Origin: Takakia lepidozioides
Taxonomy: Eukaryota > Streptophyta > Takakiopsida > Takakiales > Takakiaceae
Reading direction: 5' to 3'
DNA: 64,000 nucleotides
NCBI GenBank assembly: GCA_030704615.1
Contig: CM060733.1
Coordinates: 73,782,001-73,846,000 of the forward strand
Positions 11,241 to 19,800 of the stretch are shown here, in pieces; the stretch's first letter is position 1, and each line of letters begins with the position of its first letter. The position numbers and the translations under genes were made by a program. Below the pieces are notes generated by a model. The model saw only the letters and a list, made by a program, of their open reading frames with translations. It did no database searches and was not told the origin of the DNA.

Positions 11241-12357
11241 GTATATGAAATATGTGCTCCTTCAGATAGGGGCCCTCGCTCAAGAGCCCCCGTTCTTCAT
11301 GGCTTGGACCGTGGCGGGCCCAAGCTGTGTCTACACACCCGAGATGCAGAAACAATGGCATCCCGCGCATCTCGTTGGATGCCCGTGGTACCTGGACATG
11401 TCTGGCGGTATTGTTGACGAGTCTGAGAAAGATCTGCATGCCTTGGCAGAAGAGAAGAGAAAGGAAAGACGTGTCCCTGCTGGGCCAAAGTCGGCAAAGG
11501 AATCTGCTGCTCTGGAAGAATCCAGAAAGGCAGCTGAGATGGCACAAAAGACGGTGGATGCAGCTGTGCAGGCCCAACAGAAGGGGTCGAAGAAGAGGAC
11601 TCGCCAGCAAGGAGCAGCTGTTGTGACACCCGCCAAAACGAAGAAGCAGAAACAGCCTGTTCAGGAAGAGGGTGAGGAAGAGGACTCTGATGGAGACTTT
11701 GCAACCAGCCCACCCCCCAAACGCAGGCTGCCTCCCCTGTGCCCACCGTTGTCACGAGAGGCACGAGAACTGGCTCGGCAAAGAAGGCACTCTTCAACCC
11801 CCCAGGGGGGCACCCTTTCGAGCCGGTGGAAATGAAGAGGCCGAAAGTGGCTCCCGAAACAGTAGTCAGTGTGTAAATGAGAGTTTCTTGGCGGCTTTGG
11901 ATGGACGGGCAGCCAAGTTGGCATACATGAAGACCATGGAGGGTCTGAAGGGCAGAGCACTGAAGAAGGCGACTGCCAAGAGCCTTCCGACACCCCAGGA
12001 TTTCAGAATATGGTCTCGTTCTTTGAGAGGGTGTGTGCAGACAAGGATTGTAGGAGGGGCGGAAATGCCACCGAGTGGTCTTGCGATATGATCATCTTGG
12101 ATATTCCGGACGGAGAGCCTGTGGAAGGACTGCAAGCTTTGCCATCTTGGAACAGGTACTCGGAAGACTTTTGGAAGAAAGGATTCGGGCTTGCCCGCAT
12201 GGTGTTGGACGACAGAGGCTGTGTGGTTGTCCTGGCGAGCAGAGGAAAAAACACTCAGACAGGAATTGCGAAGTGGACCCGCAAGAGCGCCGTCCCGATT
12301 CTGAAAAAGAAGTGGACGTGCATCAACACACTGGGCCTTCGGTCGGAAGGGAAGAAG

Positions 12358-12454
12358 GTGATTACGACACTGGCACTCGTCCATTCATTTGCTTGGGTGT
12401 TTTCAAATGCGGTGCCGCATTCGGTTTCTAATCGTTTTCCCCCTGTGTATGCAG
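12358..12454 (+). other. Intron 6 of the E1 methyltransferase gene, carrying a palindrome
   Basis: A 97-bp GT-AG intron with AAATGCGG, TG, CCGCATTCGG at 12405-12424. The E3 intron (40256-40351) keeps the palindrome at 40303-40321. Three of the eight introns of this gene therefore carry the family motif. Confidence 0.8.
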
Positions 12455-13636
12455 ACGAAGCAGTTCGATGCATACTGCTTTGTGAAGGAGAACTCCACCT
12501 TTGCTTTCCGGAAGGAGGGAGGAAAGGTTGACCCGAACTGCGACCCACTCGATTACGACGTTCTGTTCAACAACGTTCCCAAGGAACTTCTCCCTCATAG
12601 CCTCACTTCAACGGAACCCCTGCGGTACTCACGGACTCGGAGCCCTGCCTTCATTCAGACAATTATGGAGACATGCACAGACGTGGAGGGCACAGTGCTC
12701 GACCTCATCTGTGGGACAGGTATGCAGAATCTTGATCTCTGCTGTTCTGCAAATTCTCGTTAGGATGTAGTTCGCAACATCTGAAGCGCCATGTGGTAAT
12801 GTGTGGATGGCATTGTAACAGGTGCCTCAATGTGGGCTGGGCGGTTTTCCGACCGGCACCTCTTTGCCTACGAGGAGGATTCATCCGTGTGGGGATCGCA
12901 TCTGGAGGGGCTGCAACGGAATGTGAAGGCTCCCGACAGAGCGGAAGTCTCCTCGGATTCGTCGGAGTCCGAGGAAGACACAGTGGACATTGATGCGGAG
13001 GAGAACCCGGAATACGAGTGAGTGCAAACATTGTAAGTTTGCAAATCCTTCTGGGTCATTTATGTCAAACGAATTTCCCGACTGTGGTTCTCATTAGTCT
13101 CGTTGATGATTGTCATGTGCAGGATTGCAGGGTCCGGGTCGAAACATGTAGGGCCTACATTTCCTGCCAGGAAGAATGTCCCGTTCTTTGCGAGGGCCGA
13201 CTTCATGACGAGCCCGGTGAGGGACTACTCCCTTCCTAGTTATGCAGCTAAACTCGCAAATACAGCGATTAGAAGAAGTGAGAATCCCAGTAAAGTAGAG
13301 CAGATTTTGGAGAGGGCTAGGGAGGACAGAAGGATAAGGAAAGAGTTGGCAGCAGCTCAGACAGGTAGACGGGTACGAAAGTACATATGTGATTCAGCGG
13401 ATGAGAGCGACGCAGACAGGGAGGAAAACGACCCAACGGACGTGAGATGGACAGTTCCGCAAGGGGAAGATGGGATTTTCGAAAGCCTGGCCAACGAGCA
13501 GTCCGCTGGAGATGAGAGAGGCACTGAGGGGGTGGAGGAGGAGCAGGACAGTCTAGAACAGGATGAGGATTCGGATGATTTTCAAGATTAATAGAATTTT
13601 AATGAAGTCTCTGTAAATGTAAATTCTCTTCCAGAG

Positions 13637-13645
13637 TATATAAAG
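13637..13645 (+). promoter_or_regulatory. TATA-box-like motif facing palindrome array 2
   Basis: TATATAAAG lies 46 bp after the methyltransferase stop codon, in a context conserved in E3 (41534-41542). It points into array 2 and antisense to gene X. If it is a promoter, it would produce a transcript of the palindromes. It might equally be AT-rich 3' UTR. Confidence 0.35.
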
Positions 13646-13724
13646 GAAATTCTGCCCGACATTCGTGACCCCTCTCCAGTGTGCATTCCAGCCACACAAT
13701 CGCCCAAACCACGACGTTCCAAAA

Positions 13725-14460
13725 ATCAGAAATGGGGCACCGCATTTCCAAAATTTTGGCAACTCTAAGAACCTCTTTTGGAAATGCGGCACCGCATTTC
13801 CAAAACATGGGAGGGACTAAATTTTCCATTTCAATGTTGGCATAGTAAAAAGTAATCTGAATTGGAAATGCGGTGCCGCATTTCCAAAATTTCCTTTGTC
13901 CACGCGCCAGTTTTGGCCTCTCCCGCTGATTGCATGGATGCCACCACGCTTACAGAGGTCGAACAAGGAGGTCGACATGGCGGGATTGAAAATGCGGTGC
14001 CGCATTTCAGTATTGGGGATGGTCGTTGTTCGAACTGCAGGCCCATCAGCAAAAATTGGCACCGCATTCCTTTTTAAAAAAAAAGTCGATGACGGACATG
14101 GAAATGCGGCGCCGCATTTCCAGAACGGACTTCGCAATTTGTCCATTTGCAGACCCTCTCTCGGAAATGCAGTAACGCATTCCATCGCGCTGGTCGGAAA
14201 TGTCACACTTTTCGAAGTGTTGTACGGAAATGCGGCACCGCATTCCCTTGTCCAAAAAGAAGTTTCCATTGCCAAGCTGGAAATGCGTCGCCGCATTTCC
14301 AATGCCAACCTCGTTTTCTGATCAATTTATAGACCCGTGTTGGTATTTCGTGTACCTGGACGGAAATGATGCACCGCATTTTCTTGTCCCACATGGAAAT
14401 GCGGTGCCGCATTTCGATGCCGACATGGAAATGCGGTGCCGGATTTCCATGTCCGACATG
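13725..14460. repeat. E1 palindrome array 2 (between methyltransferase and gene X)
   Basis: About twelve further palindromes with the same arms; several are imperfect (GTAACGCATTCC at 14170, GATGCACCGCATTTT at 14368). The linkers differ from array 1 ('gtccaattcc', 'gatgacggacatgg'). The array separates the 3' ends of two convergent genes, so it is not only a promoter. E3 (41620-42590) and E4 (48470-48950) carry the matching array. Confidence 0.9.
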
Positions 14461-14703
14461 GCGTTACTCTGGTATATTCTTGACACATGACTCACATACC
14501 GGTTACTCTGCTATATTCATCCGGACAGACACATTGTAGAAATGAGACATCAAATTGTAAACAGTGGGCCAATTCCGACAGTTATTCAACACAATGAAAC
14601 ACAGTCATACAGAAGTGAGGTACGATGGGTTTATTGATCGGACACGATGTCTCACATTTACCAACTGCAGACAAAACTATCCCTTCCTCCTTCTACATGG
14701 GCT
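14461..14703. other. Linker between array 2 and gene X
   Basis: AT-rich 3' flank of gene X. It contains 'gacagacacattgtagaaatgagacatcaaattgtaaacagtgggcc', conserved in E3 and E4. On the minus strand this would be the gene X 3' UTR. No other feature seen. Confidence 0.4.
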
Positions 14704-15405
14704 TCACCAAGTCGACGGAACTTCGATACCCCTCAAAACAAGCTCATCACTGCTGCGGCACCTCGAGGTAAACTGCAATTCGGTCGTTCTGCTGCCCTTG
14801 CTGGAGCCGACGATAATGTCATGTCCATCAATGATACCACCATCATACATTGACAAGGTCATTGTGGGCCTCATGTGCCCGTGCGATTCGTCTTCGCAAC
14901 GCAGGCGAATGTCTCCATACACTGGAAGAGCGGAGTGATCTGCACGTATATAGTTTTCCCCGGTGCCGTCCTCCCTGGTCCACTGGCAGCAGTTCCAGCG
15001 CCAAAGCGAGGCCGTGCGTGATCTATCCGGCATCCCTTTCCAGCTTGGTATATCGAGGTCAACAATTTTCAGGACCCACGGACCGCATTGACCCTCGCCC
15101 TCACCTCGCTCAAAGCGGTAATAGCCCTCCAGATACTCCATTGCGCGCAAAGACTCTTGCTTGATTCCAGCAGCGTCTGTGAAAACAGAGAGCCAGACAA
15201 TGATGTCTCCTGATTCTGGTTTGAACATAGCATAATCGTGCCCATGATAAGGGCAGTCGGCTGGATTTCGGCGGCACGACATCCTTGAAAAAGAGTCGTG
15301 GAGTACGCTCAATGACAGCAGCTCCCGGATGGAGGAGGAGGACCGCGGTGGCTGGAAAAAGTTCAAGCTAACGCTGCAATTCCTCACAAACACTCCAGGG
15401 CACAT
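14704..15405 (-). CDS. Gene X: element-encoded protein of unknown function
   Basis: An uninterrupted 233-codon ORF starting MCPGVFVRN and ending IEVPSTW. I do not recognise the family. It is clearly paralogous to gene Y next door: both hold a Cys-rich start (CRRNPADCPYHGHDYAMF against CFRNRDDCPFGGIDYAMY), then SGDIIVW, YRFERGE, a WNCCQWT tryptophan/cysteine motif, YGDIR and a C-terminal ELVLR-IEVP. There is no signal peptide or obvious catalytic motif; the strand-like composition suggests a beta-rich fold (inference). It diverges from gene Y across a 235-bp gap. E3 has a broken copy and E4 has lost it. An insertion of about 23 codons near the N-terminus distinguishes it from the E3 copy. Confidence 0.7.
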   Translation of the reverse strand: MCPGVFVRNCSVSLNFFQPPRSSSSIRELLSLSVLHDSFSRMSCRRNPADCPYHGHDYAMFKPESGDIIVWLSVFTDAAGIKQESLRAMEYLEGYYRFERGEGEGQCGPWVLKIVDLDIPSWKGMPDRSRTASLWRWNCCQWTREDGTGENYIRADHSALPVYGDIRLRCEDESHGHMRPTMTLSMYDGGIIDGHDIIVGSSKGSRTTELQFTSRCRSSDELVLRGIEVPSTW

Positions 15406-15640
15406 TTAAATTTCCCCCCTGCAGGATCCTGGACCGATGAAGATTGGCTGCTGCATGAATGTAGCCGTTTCAGTTTCCTACCCTGCCATGCAAACTATGG
15501 GCAGTCACTGCCAGGTGGGCCGATAGCCACTGGACACGACGAAGTCCATCCCCTCTTCGATGTAAATGCGGCGCCGAATTTCCATCCGGGGGGATGGACT
15601 TCGGTGGCAGATCTCAAACTATAACTTGTTGAGGAGAAAG
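15406..15640. promoter_or_regulatory. Bidirectional spacer between genes X and Y
   Basis: A 235-bp intergenic spacer between divergent paralogues. It has one degenerate palindrome at 15563-15584 (GTAAATGCGGCGCCGAATTTCC). It is conserved in E3 and, reversed, in E4, and probably holds both promoters. Confidence 0.5.
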
Positions 15641-16396
15641 ATGTATGGGTTCATCCACCGCTGGCGTGATGAACACGTTCCACCTCCGTCGGTGGGTATG
15701 TGTGACCCAGATGCTCCATTATTGGAGGCCGGACTGCTCTTCCGCTTCGTATCATTTCCAAAATCTAAGGGCTTCGTAGCTGTCCACAAGGTCATCGGCA
15801 TCCAAGTCGTCCTCAGGTCCTCCTTTGCAAGGATGCCGTGCTTCCGGAACCGGGACGACTGCCCCTTTGGAGGCATCGATTATGCAATGTATTCGGCCAC
15901 ATCGGGAGACATTGTTATCTGGTACACAGATTACACAGAAGATAGTGGTTCGATTGTGGGAACATTGGTGGCTTTTGAGTATATCGTAGGCCACTACGCC
16001 TTCGAGCGGGGTGACGATCTTGGTCTGAGGAGTCCGTGGCTCCTGCGCATCCTCGATTCCGATTTTCCCAGCTACAACGGTCACCCATGCAGAAGAAGGC
16101 GCACTGCTATGCTGTTGCGGTGGAACTGCTGCCACTGGACGTGGGTGGACTCCATCGGAGAGACCTATTCTCCTCGAGGAGTGCGCTCCTCTTCTCCATT
16201 GTATGGGGACATTCGCATTGGTGTGGACGACGAAAACGTGAAGATTTCCATATTCGATGGTGGTATGATTGAAGGGCAGGACATTGTGGTGAACATCACT
16301 AGGGGCGGTACAACGGCTGCAATCGACTTTACATGGAGGAGCCCCATGACTCATGAGCTAGTTCTGAGAGCAGTCGAAGTCCCATTGACAACGTGA
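15641..16396 (+). CDS. Gene Y: paralogue of gene X, unknown function
   Basis: ORF of 252 codons from ATG 15641 (MYGFIHRWRDE); an upstream in-frame ATG at 15566 reads through a degenerate palindrome and is less likely. It contains CFRNRDDCPFGGIDYAMY, GDIVIWYTDYTED, FERGDDLGLRSPWLLRI, RWNCCHWTW, YGDIRIG and ends VPLTT. The shared Cys/Trp motifs with gene X show an ancient duplication inside the element. It is the best conserved gene of the family: E1 and E4 copies are almost identical, and E3 keeps most of it. AATAAA lies 84 bp after the stop. No known domain recognised; position beside the right terminus suggests a transposition accessory or regulatory role (inference). Confidence 0.75.
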   Translation: MYGFIHRWRDEHVPPPSVGMCDPDAPLLEAGLLFRFVSFPKSKGFVAVHKVIGIQVVLRSSFARMPCFRNRDDCPFGGIDYAMYSATSGDIVIWYTDYTEDSGSIVGTLVAFEYIVGHYAFERGDDLGLRSPWLLRILDSDFPSYNGHPCRRRRTAMLLRWNCCHWTWVDSIGETYSPRGVRSSSPLYGDIRIGVDDENVKISIFDGGMIEGQDIVVNITRGGTTAAIDFTWRSPMTHELVLRAVEVPLTT

Positions 16397-16479
16397 CTTG
16401 TATTCAGTAGGCACAGGGCTCAAGATTTGATGGCACAATTAGCACAGTAGACGTGCTTCAAATGCAATTCATGTGGATC

Positions 16480-16485
16480 AATAAA
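16480..16485 (+). terminator. Poly(A) signal of gene Y
   Basis: AATAAA followed by a T-rich stretch, 84 bp after the gene Y stop codon. It is also present in E4, reversed near 47195. E3 has lost it in a deletion of about 290 bp. Confidence 0.5.
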
Positions 16486-16751
16486 AACCTCATTGTGCCC
16501 TCTTTTTATTCTATTCTGTGTCCATCGTTGCCAGAATGCGTCATTGCTCATTTCGTTTGGGATTGGGAGTGTGGGTGGATTTTGCAAATGGCTGGTAGGC
16601 TGAAATGGGCCCCCATTGTACAGAGCAGTACCACCCTACCATTTGCGAAACATTGCCTTTCAATATATAATTCTAAATAACATTGCGGAACCTCCTTCAT
16701 CGGGAGGTCCTTCTCCCCCTATGACCGTGGCACCCTAAACCCTATTCCCGC
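16486..16751. other. E1 right subterminal region
   Basis: No gene seen. It is shared almost base for base with E4 (46925-47190, reversed) and deleted in E3. The 75-codon ORF in it is disrupted by differences between copies and lacks coding character. Confidence 0.5.
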
Positions 16752-16859
16752 GGACACTCATTTCCGGAAAATAGTGCTCCTCATGTTTTTTTCCACACTT
16801 ACGACTCTGCTCATGGCTCATGCCGCTCATGGCTCATGGCTCATGAAATAGCAGCCCCC
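16752..16859 (-). repeat. E1 right terminal inverted repeat
   Basis: Begins 'ggacactcatttccgg', then clustered GCTCATG heptamers and GAAATAGCAGCCCCC at the tip. The same end occurs at 44575-44697 (E3) and, reversed, at 46820-46930 (E4), giving three independent copies that fix the boundary. Confidence 0.85.
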
Positions 16860-16867
16860 CCCTAAAT
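16860..16867. repeat. Right target-site duplication of E1 (CCCTAAAT)
   Basis: Direct repeat of 1536-1543. It continues into the satellite sequence ATGCCGAATTTAAAC. Confidence 0.85.
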
Positions 16868-19800
16868 GCCGAATTTAAACCTGAAAAACACTTAAATGTA
16901 CAGCTCAAACAGTGTGCGCCCACGCACACTGTTTGAGCTGCCACTGAATGGTTATTTCATCCTCAGAAACGTGCCCTAAATACCGAATTTTAACACCAAA
17001 AAAACACTTACATGTTCAGCTCAAACAGTGTGCGCCAACGCAGACTGTTTGAGCTGCCACTGAATGGTTATTCCATCATCATAAAACTGCCCTGGAAGTC
17101 CGAATTTAACACCTAAAAAACAGTGACATGTACTGCTCAAACAGTGTGCGCCAATGCACACTGTTTGAACTGCCATTGAATGGTTATTTCATACTCAGAA
17201 ACGTGCCCTAAATGCCGAATTTCAATCGGAAAAAACACTTACATGTTCAACTCAAACAGTGTGCGCCAACGCAGACTGTTTGAGCTGCCACTGAATGGTT
17301 ATTCCATCATCATAAAACAGCCCAGGAAGTCCGAATTTAACACCAAAAAAGGAGTGACATGTACAGCTCAAACAGTGTGCGCCAATGCACACTGTTTGAG
17401 TTGCCACTGAATGGTTACTTCATCCTCAGAAACGTGCCCTAAATGCCGAATTTAAACACCAAAAAAACAGTGACATTTCAGCTGAAACAGTGTGCGCCAA
17501 TGCACACTGTTTGAGCTGCCACTGAATGGTTATTTAATCCTCAGAACCGTGCCCTAAATGCCGAATTTAAACCGGAAAAACACTTAAATGTAGAGCTCAA
17601 ACAGTGTGCGCCAACGCACACTGTTTGAGCTGCCACTGAATGGTTATTTCATCCTCAGAAACGTGCCCTAAATGCCGAATTTTACACCAAAAAAACACTT
17701 ACATGTTCAGCTCAAACAGTGTGCGCCAACGCACACTACTTGAGCTGCCACTGAATGGTTATTTCATCATCATAAAACTACCCAGGAAGTCCGAATTTAA
17801 CACCAAAAAACCAGTGACATGTACAGCTCAAACAGTGTGCGCCAACGCACACTGTTTGAACTGCCACTGAATGGTTATTTCATACTCAGAAACGTGCCTT
17901 AAATGCCGAATTTAAACCGGAAAAACAATTAAATGTAGAGCTCAAACAGTGTGCGCCAACGCACACTGTTTGAGCTGCCACTGAATGGTTATTTCATCCT
18001 CAGAACCGTGCCCTAAATGCCAAATTTAAACCTGAAAAACACTTAAATGTACAGCTCAGACAGTGTGCGCCAACGCACACTGTTTGAGCTGCCACTGAAT
18101 GGTTATTTCATCCTCAGAAACGTGCCCTAAATGCCAAATTCTAACACCAAAAAAACACTTACATGTTCAGCTCAAACAGTGTGCGCCAACGCACACTACT
18201 TGAGCTGCCACTGAATGGTTATTTCATCATCATAAAACTGCCCTGGAAGTCCGAATTTAACACCAAAAAAACAGTGACATGTACAGCTCAAGCTGTGTGC
18301 GCCAATGCACACTGTTTGAACTGCCATTGAATGGTTATTTCATACTCAGAAACGTGCCCTAAATGCCGAATTTCAATCGGAAAAAAACACTTACATGTTC
18401 AACTCAAACAGTGTGCGCCAACGCACACTGAATGAGCTGCCACTGAATGGTTATTTCATCATCATAAACGGGCCCTGGAAGTCCGAATTTAACACCAAGA
18501 AACAGTGACATGTACAGCTCAAACATTGTGCGCCAACGCAGACTGTTTGAGCTGCCACTGAATGGTTATTTCATCATCACAAACCCGCCCCGGAATTCCG
18601 AATTTAACACCAAAAAAGGAGTGACATGTACAGCTCAAACAGTGTGCGCCAATGCACACTGTTTGAGTTGCCACTGAATGGTTATTTCATCCTCAGAAAC
18701 GTGCCCTAAATGCCGAATTTAAACACCAAAAAAACAGTGACATGTTCAGCTGAAACAGTGTGCGCCAATGCACACTGTTTGAGCTGCCACTGAATGGTTA
18801 TTTCATCCTCAGAACCGTGCCCTAAATGCCGAATTTAAACCGGAAAAACACTTAAATGTAGAGCTCAAACAGTGTGCGCCAACGCACACTGTTTGAGCTG
18901 CCACTGAATGGTTATTTCATCCTCAGAAACGTGCCCTAAATGCCGAATTTTACACCAAAAAAACACTTACATGTTCAGCTCAAACAGTGTGCGCCAACGC
19001 ACACTACTTGAGCTGCCACTGAATGGTTATTTCATCATCATAAAACTACCCAGGAAGTCCGAATTTAACACCAAAAAACCAGTGACATGTACAGCTCAAA
19101 CAGTGTGCGCCAACGCACGCTGTTTGAACTGCCACTGAATGGTTATTTCATACTCAAAAACGTGCCCTAAATGCCGAATTTAAACCGGAAAAACACTTAA
19201 ATGTAGAGCTCAAACAGTGTGCGCCAACGCACACTGAATGAGCTGCCACTGAATGGTTATTTCATCATCATAAACCTGCCCTAAATTCCGAATTTTAACA
19301 CCAAAAAAACACTTACATGTTCAGCTCAAACAGTGTGCACGAACGCACACTGTTTGAGCTGCCACTGAATGGTTATTTCATCCTCAGAAACGTGCCCTAA
19401 ATGACGAATTTTAACACCAAAAAAACACTTACATGTTCAGCACAAACAGTGTGCGCCAACGCACATTGTTTGAGCTGCCACTGAATGGTTATTTCATCAT
19501 CATAAACCTGCACTGGAAGTCCAAATTTAACACGAAAAAAACAGTGACATGTACAGCTCAAACAGTGTGCGCCAACGCACACTGTTGGAGCTGCCACTGA
19601 ATGGTTATTTCATCATCATAAACGTGCCCTCGAAGTCCGAATTTAACACCAAAAAAACAGTGACATGTACAGCTCAAACAGTGTGCGTTGGCGCACACTG
19701 TTCGAGCTACCACTGAATGGTTATTTCATCATCATAAACGTGCCCTGGAAGTCCGAATTTAACACCAAAAAAACAGTGACATGTACAGCTCAAACAGTGT

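Larger units (their letters stand above)
8385..13591 (+). pseudogene. E1 ParB-like domain / beta-class DNA methyltransferase fusion (frameshifted)
   Basis: Multi-exon gene. A basic N-terminal ORF starts at ATG 8385 (lysine/arginine-rich, NLS-like); the exons between 8590 and 9000 are uncertain. The ParB-like exon (to 9906) holds IPLCRMVSLP, then FVWDGNHRLLAWW, matching the GxHRxxA box of ParB/sulfiredoxin-fold domains. GT-AG introns with compatible phases: 9907-10018, 10209-10308, 10594-10646, 10794-10876, 11095-11240, 12358-12454, 12720-12821, 13018-13122. Exon 6 holds a Lys/Glu-rich linker, then DMIILDIPDGEP (motif IV position) and RMVLDDRGCVVVLASRG. Exons 7-8 hold VLDLICGTG-ASMWAGRF (motif I). 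The order motif IV then motif I is that of beta-class N6-adenine/N4-cytosine methyltransferases. An acidic tail ends at 13591. One-base losses near 9127, 11715 and 11867 break this copy. Confidence 0.8.
1544..16859 (+). mobile_element. E1: full-length 15.3-kb DNA transposon with SWIM transposase and ParB-methyltransferase
   Basis: Both ends carry the same inverted terminus, containing CTATTTCATGAGC, followed inward by tandem CATGAGC heptamers, and the element is flanked by CCCTAAAT duplications inside a satellite array. In order it holds a transposase pseudogene (minus), a palindrome array, a ParB-methyltransferase pseudogene (plus), a second palindrome array, gene X (minus) and gene Y (plus). 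It is the only copy here with both ends, so it defines the family. The coding disablements described below suggest that this copy cannot supply its own transposase, though its ends look complete. Confidence 0.9.

Noticed and set aside
8385-13591. A restriction-modification system
   Set aside because: No restriction endonuclease gene accompanies the methyltransferase, and genes X and Y show no nuclease motif that I can recognise.
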